In this document: positions 6,007 to 8,203 of the stretch, one piece after another
Position numbering within the stretch: position 1 is the stretch's first letter
Layout: each line of letters starts with the position of its first letter
Origin: Draconibacterium sp.
Lineage (GTDB): Bacteria; Bacteroidota; Bacteroidia; Bacteroidales; Prolixibacteraceae
DNA: 8,203 bases
Direction of reading: 5' to 3'
NCBI GenBank assembly: GCA_015493625.1
Contig: WGCT01000123.1
Span: 1-8,203 of the forward strand
The notes under the pieces: model-generated
Seen by the model: the letters and a program-made list of their open reading frames with translations, nothing else
What the model was told of the DNA's origin: nothing
Databases searched by the model: none
Translations under genes and position numbers: made by a program

Positions 6007-8203
6007 TTATGCAGCTTTTTTCCCCATAAATGTTTTGGTAAACAGGTCGATAAAAATGGTAATTCCACCAATTAACATTAACGAGTCGGGTAAAATTCTA
6101 AACCACATCCAACCCTGAACAATTTCGAGTGCTTCGCGTGTACGTGTGTAGTAGTACCCCATTTCGGCAGCAACTTTTGTCTGTTCCAGTCCAATCATTA
6201 GTGTTGGAAGGGCAAAAAGCAGAACCCCAATGGTTAACGACCAGAAACCTATTTTACTCCATTTGTCGTTCCAAACCCAACCGTTAGCCATTGCATTTGC
6301 GCGCGAAGTCATGTACAAGAATGCAATGGAAATGTATCCGAATGCACCCAAAAGAGCAACGTGCCCGTGAGGCATAATCAGGTAAGTACCATGCGAATAG
6401 TACGAAATGGTTGGCGTGTTAATAACCATACCAAAAAATCCGGCACCAATCCAGTTTAAAACTGCCGAGCCGGCAATGAACATAAATGGAGTACTAAATT
6501 GATTTATTTTACCTTCCTCTTTTTGTTCGCGTTGATTTTTCCAAGCCTCAACAATCATAAGAGCAAGTGGCAGAGGCTCGAGAGCCGAGAAAATTCCTCC
6601 AATTGCAATCCAGTATTCATCGAGTCCTTGCCAAAAATAGTGGTGACCCACACCCAGTGTTCCCGACATCATAATTAAGAAGAGTTCGAAGAACATCACT
6701 TTTTCGGCAGTTTTTTGCGAAATAAGTCCAAGCGAAACGGTCATAAATGCGATTACACCGGCGGCAAAAAGTTCAAATGTCAATTCAACCCAAAGGTGAA
6801 TTACCCACCAGCGATAGTAGTCGTCGACCGTAAAGTTGGGCATAATTTTGTGTACCGGCATCATTCCGGCAATATACAGCGTTGCAATACCAAAAGCCGA
6901 CCAGATAATTGTTCCGACCAGCGGATTGTTTGTGGCCGATTTTCGAATAAGCGTAATAATTAGTAAGAACCAGAAAACCAGTCCAACAACCAGTCCAATA
7001 TCCCAAACGCGTCCTAAATTTAAGAGTTCGCGTCCTTCGTTTCCAAGCCAAAACCATGTGTCGCGTAAATGTCCGGTAGCACCTAAATACAAACCAATAA
7101 TAGAGCCTACTGCAACCACAACCAAAGCCACCCATAGCACGTCAATCAGCCATGGGAATTTGTGGTCTTTGCCGGCAACCCACGGAGCAATTAAAAGTCC
7201 ACCAACAAGCCAGCCTACAGCAACCCATAAAATTGCCAATTGTGTATGTATCGACCGAATGACGTTAAAAGGCAGAATGTGCTGAGAGAAAATAAAATCT
7301 TGTGTTGGGTCGGCATACAAGTGAGCAATGTATGCGCCTAAAAACATTTGCACAACAAATAAAAGTGCAACAATAGGAATGTATTTTAAAAGTTTTTTTT
7401 GCGATTTAAAAAGTTTATCGACTTTTAATGCCGGTGCCAAATCCTCTGTCCGGTCTTTTTTGAAAAGATATTCATACGATAAGAAGATAACCAAAATGGT
7501 TAATGTCCACAGCAGCAGAAATTCCCAAAGCGAAACAATGTGGTTGTTAAACCCTGTGTCTTGGTCAACCAGTGGCTCTTTGGGCCAATTGTTCGACCAA
7601 CTGCGCTCTTCGCCAACTTTCCCTTCGGTACCGGGGCGTAACGAAGAGGCTACCATTTGTGACCAATCGACAAAGGCAGCAATTTTTACAGCCTCTTCTT
7701 TTTTTATTACTCCTCCTGCAAAACCTCTTTCCGGATCGCCTTCAACCAACATTTTTACTAATTTTTTTACGTTGTTGTGGTAGGCTGCCGCCGATGCATC
7801 GGTGTAAGTAACTCCCGCTTCGAGTAGTTTTGTTTGTTGATGAAAATCTTGTTTTACACGCTCTTTAACGGCGCCTTTTTCAATCTTATTCAACTCTTTT
7901 GCACTTTTCCCATACATCTCTTTGCCGTAGAAATCGTATAAATACTCAGCCCGATGATGGAAAAATTCAGTTGTGAAATCGGGTCCCATATAAGCACCCA
8001 TTCCCAGTAACGTTCCCCAGTCCATGAGGTCAAATTCTTGAAAATAACCTTTCCCTTCAACAACATCGTTGTAGGTGTAAAGTACCTCGCCCGAAACCGA
8101 TTTTACCTCTTTGGCAATTGGCGGAACCTCCTTTTGAAGGTTGGCTGTGAAATAAATTAAAATAGCTACCATAAAGATAGCAATGAACCAAAAACTCGTA
8201 TAG
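6007..8203 (-). CDS. norB: Quinol-dependent nitric oxide reductase (qNOR, single-chain), 5' end outside the window
   Basis: This integral membrane enzyme reduces two NO to N2O using quinol (also called norZ). The frame stays open past the ATG at 8172 to the window edge, adding ten codons (YTSFWFIAIF) that complete the first membrane helix, so the true start lies beyond 8203. Counting Met at 8172 as residue 1, a periplasmic domain (about 13-208) carries SNNWPKEP at 193-200, as in qNOR, and no CxxCH haem-c motif. About thirteen further helices follow. Haem/FeB residues are complete: His309 (low-spin haem b), His459 and Glu463 in HLWVE, Glu467, His510-His511 in GHHYFW, Glu532 in LEPLP, and His602 and His604 in PHGH. 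The His459 to His510 spacing of 51 matches known NorB. NO dismutase is unlikely, since FeB His and Glu are not replaced. The N-terminal domain diverges from classical qNOR: GMGAYMGPD at 57-65 where WGHGAYVAPD is usual, and a longer linker between RPG (179-181) and NWP. It ends in KKAA and is followed by its own terminator. Its promoter is not in the window. Confidence 0.93.
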   Translation of the reverse strand, partial: YTSFWFIAIFMVAILIYFTANLQKEVPPIAKEVKSVSGEVLYTYNDVVEGKGYFQEFDLMDWGTLLGMGAYMGPDFTTEFFHHRAEYLYDFYGKEMYGKSAKELNKIEKGAVKERVKQDFHQQTKLLEAGVTYTDASAAAYHNNVKKLVKMLVEGDPERGFAGGVIKKEEAVKIAAFVDWSQMVASSLRPGTEGKVGEERSWSNNWPKEPLVDQDTGFNNHIVSLWEFLLLWTLTILVIFLSYEYLFKKDRTEDLAPALKVDKLFKSQKKLLKYIPIVALLFVVQMFLGAYIAHLYADPTQDFIFSQHILPFNVIRSIHTQLAILWVAVGWLVGGLLIAPWVAGKDHKFPWLIDVLWVALVVVAVGSIIGLYLGATGHLRDTWFWLGNEGRELLNLGRVWDIGLVVGLVFWFLLIITLIRKSATNNPLVGTIIWSAFGIATLYIAGMMPVHKIMPNFTVDDYYRWWVIHLWVELTFELFAAGVIAFMTVSLGLISQKTAEKVMFFELFLIMMSGTLGVGHHYFWQGLDEYWIAIGGIFSALEPLPLALMIVEAWKNQREQKEEGKINQFSTPFMFIAGSAVLNWIGAGFFGMVINTPTISYYSHGTYLIMPHGHVALLGAFGYISIAFLYMTSRANAMANGWVWNDKWSKIGFWSLTIGVLLFALPTLMIGLEQTKVAAEMGYYYTRTREALEIVQGWMWFRILPDSLMLIGGITIFIDLFTKTFMGKKAA

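Noticed and set aside
6785..7285. Overlapping reading frames of 116 (minus strand) and 149 (plus strand) codons inside the reductase gene
   Set aside because: Their translations look like low-complexity out-of-frame readings of a membrane-protein gene, while the main frame carries all the haem and FeB ligands.
6007..8203. NO dismutase rather than NO reductase
   Set aside because: As recalled, NO dismutases have substitutions at the FeB His and Glu positions. Here HLWVE, the His-His pair and the LEP glutamate are all intact.

Overview
The window looks like ordinary chromosomal DNA from a member of the Bacteroidota, probably a facultatively respiring Bacteroidia/Marinilabiliales-type organism. 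The reasons are AT-rich intergenic DNA, starts without clear Shine-Dalgarno sequences, two TAnnTTTG promoter elements of the Bacteroidetes type, and the style of the proteins. The lineage is an inference. No rRNA, tRNA, CRISPR array, insertion sequence or phage gene was seen.

Layout. Positions 1-131 hold no gene but contain two consecutive inverted repeats and a TAnnTTTG element. A monocistronic plus-strand gene for a secreted two-half M16 zinc peptidase follows (132-2933) and ends at a clear intrinsic terminator (2955-2989). A second plus-strand gene (3185-3793) encodes a 202-residue multi-pass membrane protein of unknown function, with its own TAnnTTTG element. From there all genes are on the minus strand and converge on it. 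Read in the direction of transcription they are: a quinol-dependent nitric oxide reductase (8203 to 6007, its 5' end outside the window), a strong minus-strand terminator (5931-5896), an SDR oxidoreductase resembling DHRS7B (5723-4929), and a tandem-domain VOC/glyoxalase-fold protein (4898-3834). The last two are 30 bp apart and probably form one operon.

How the genes relate. The NO reductase would detoxify or respire nitric oxide at the inner membrane with electrons from the quinol pool. The terminator separates it from the SDR-VOC pair, so no functional link between them is implied. The SDR and VOC proteins probably act on related substrates; both end in basic/aromatic tails that could sit at the membrane surface, and the SDR resemblance suggests a lipid-like or hydrophobic carbonyl substrate. 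The M16 peptidase is probably a periplasmic or envelope peptidase and is independent of the rest.

Nothing here amounts to a convincing new multi-gene system. The points most worth a second look are the divergent N-terminal domain of the NO reductase, the altered NNAG motif of the SDR beside a VOC partner, the two potential metal sites of the VOC protein, and a 10-base repeat that brackets the SDR reading frame.
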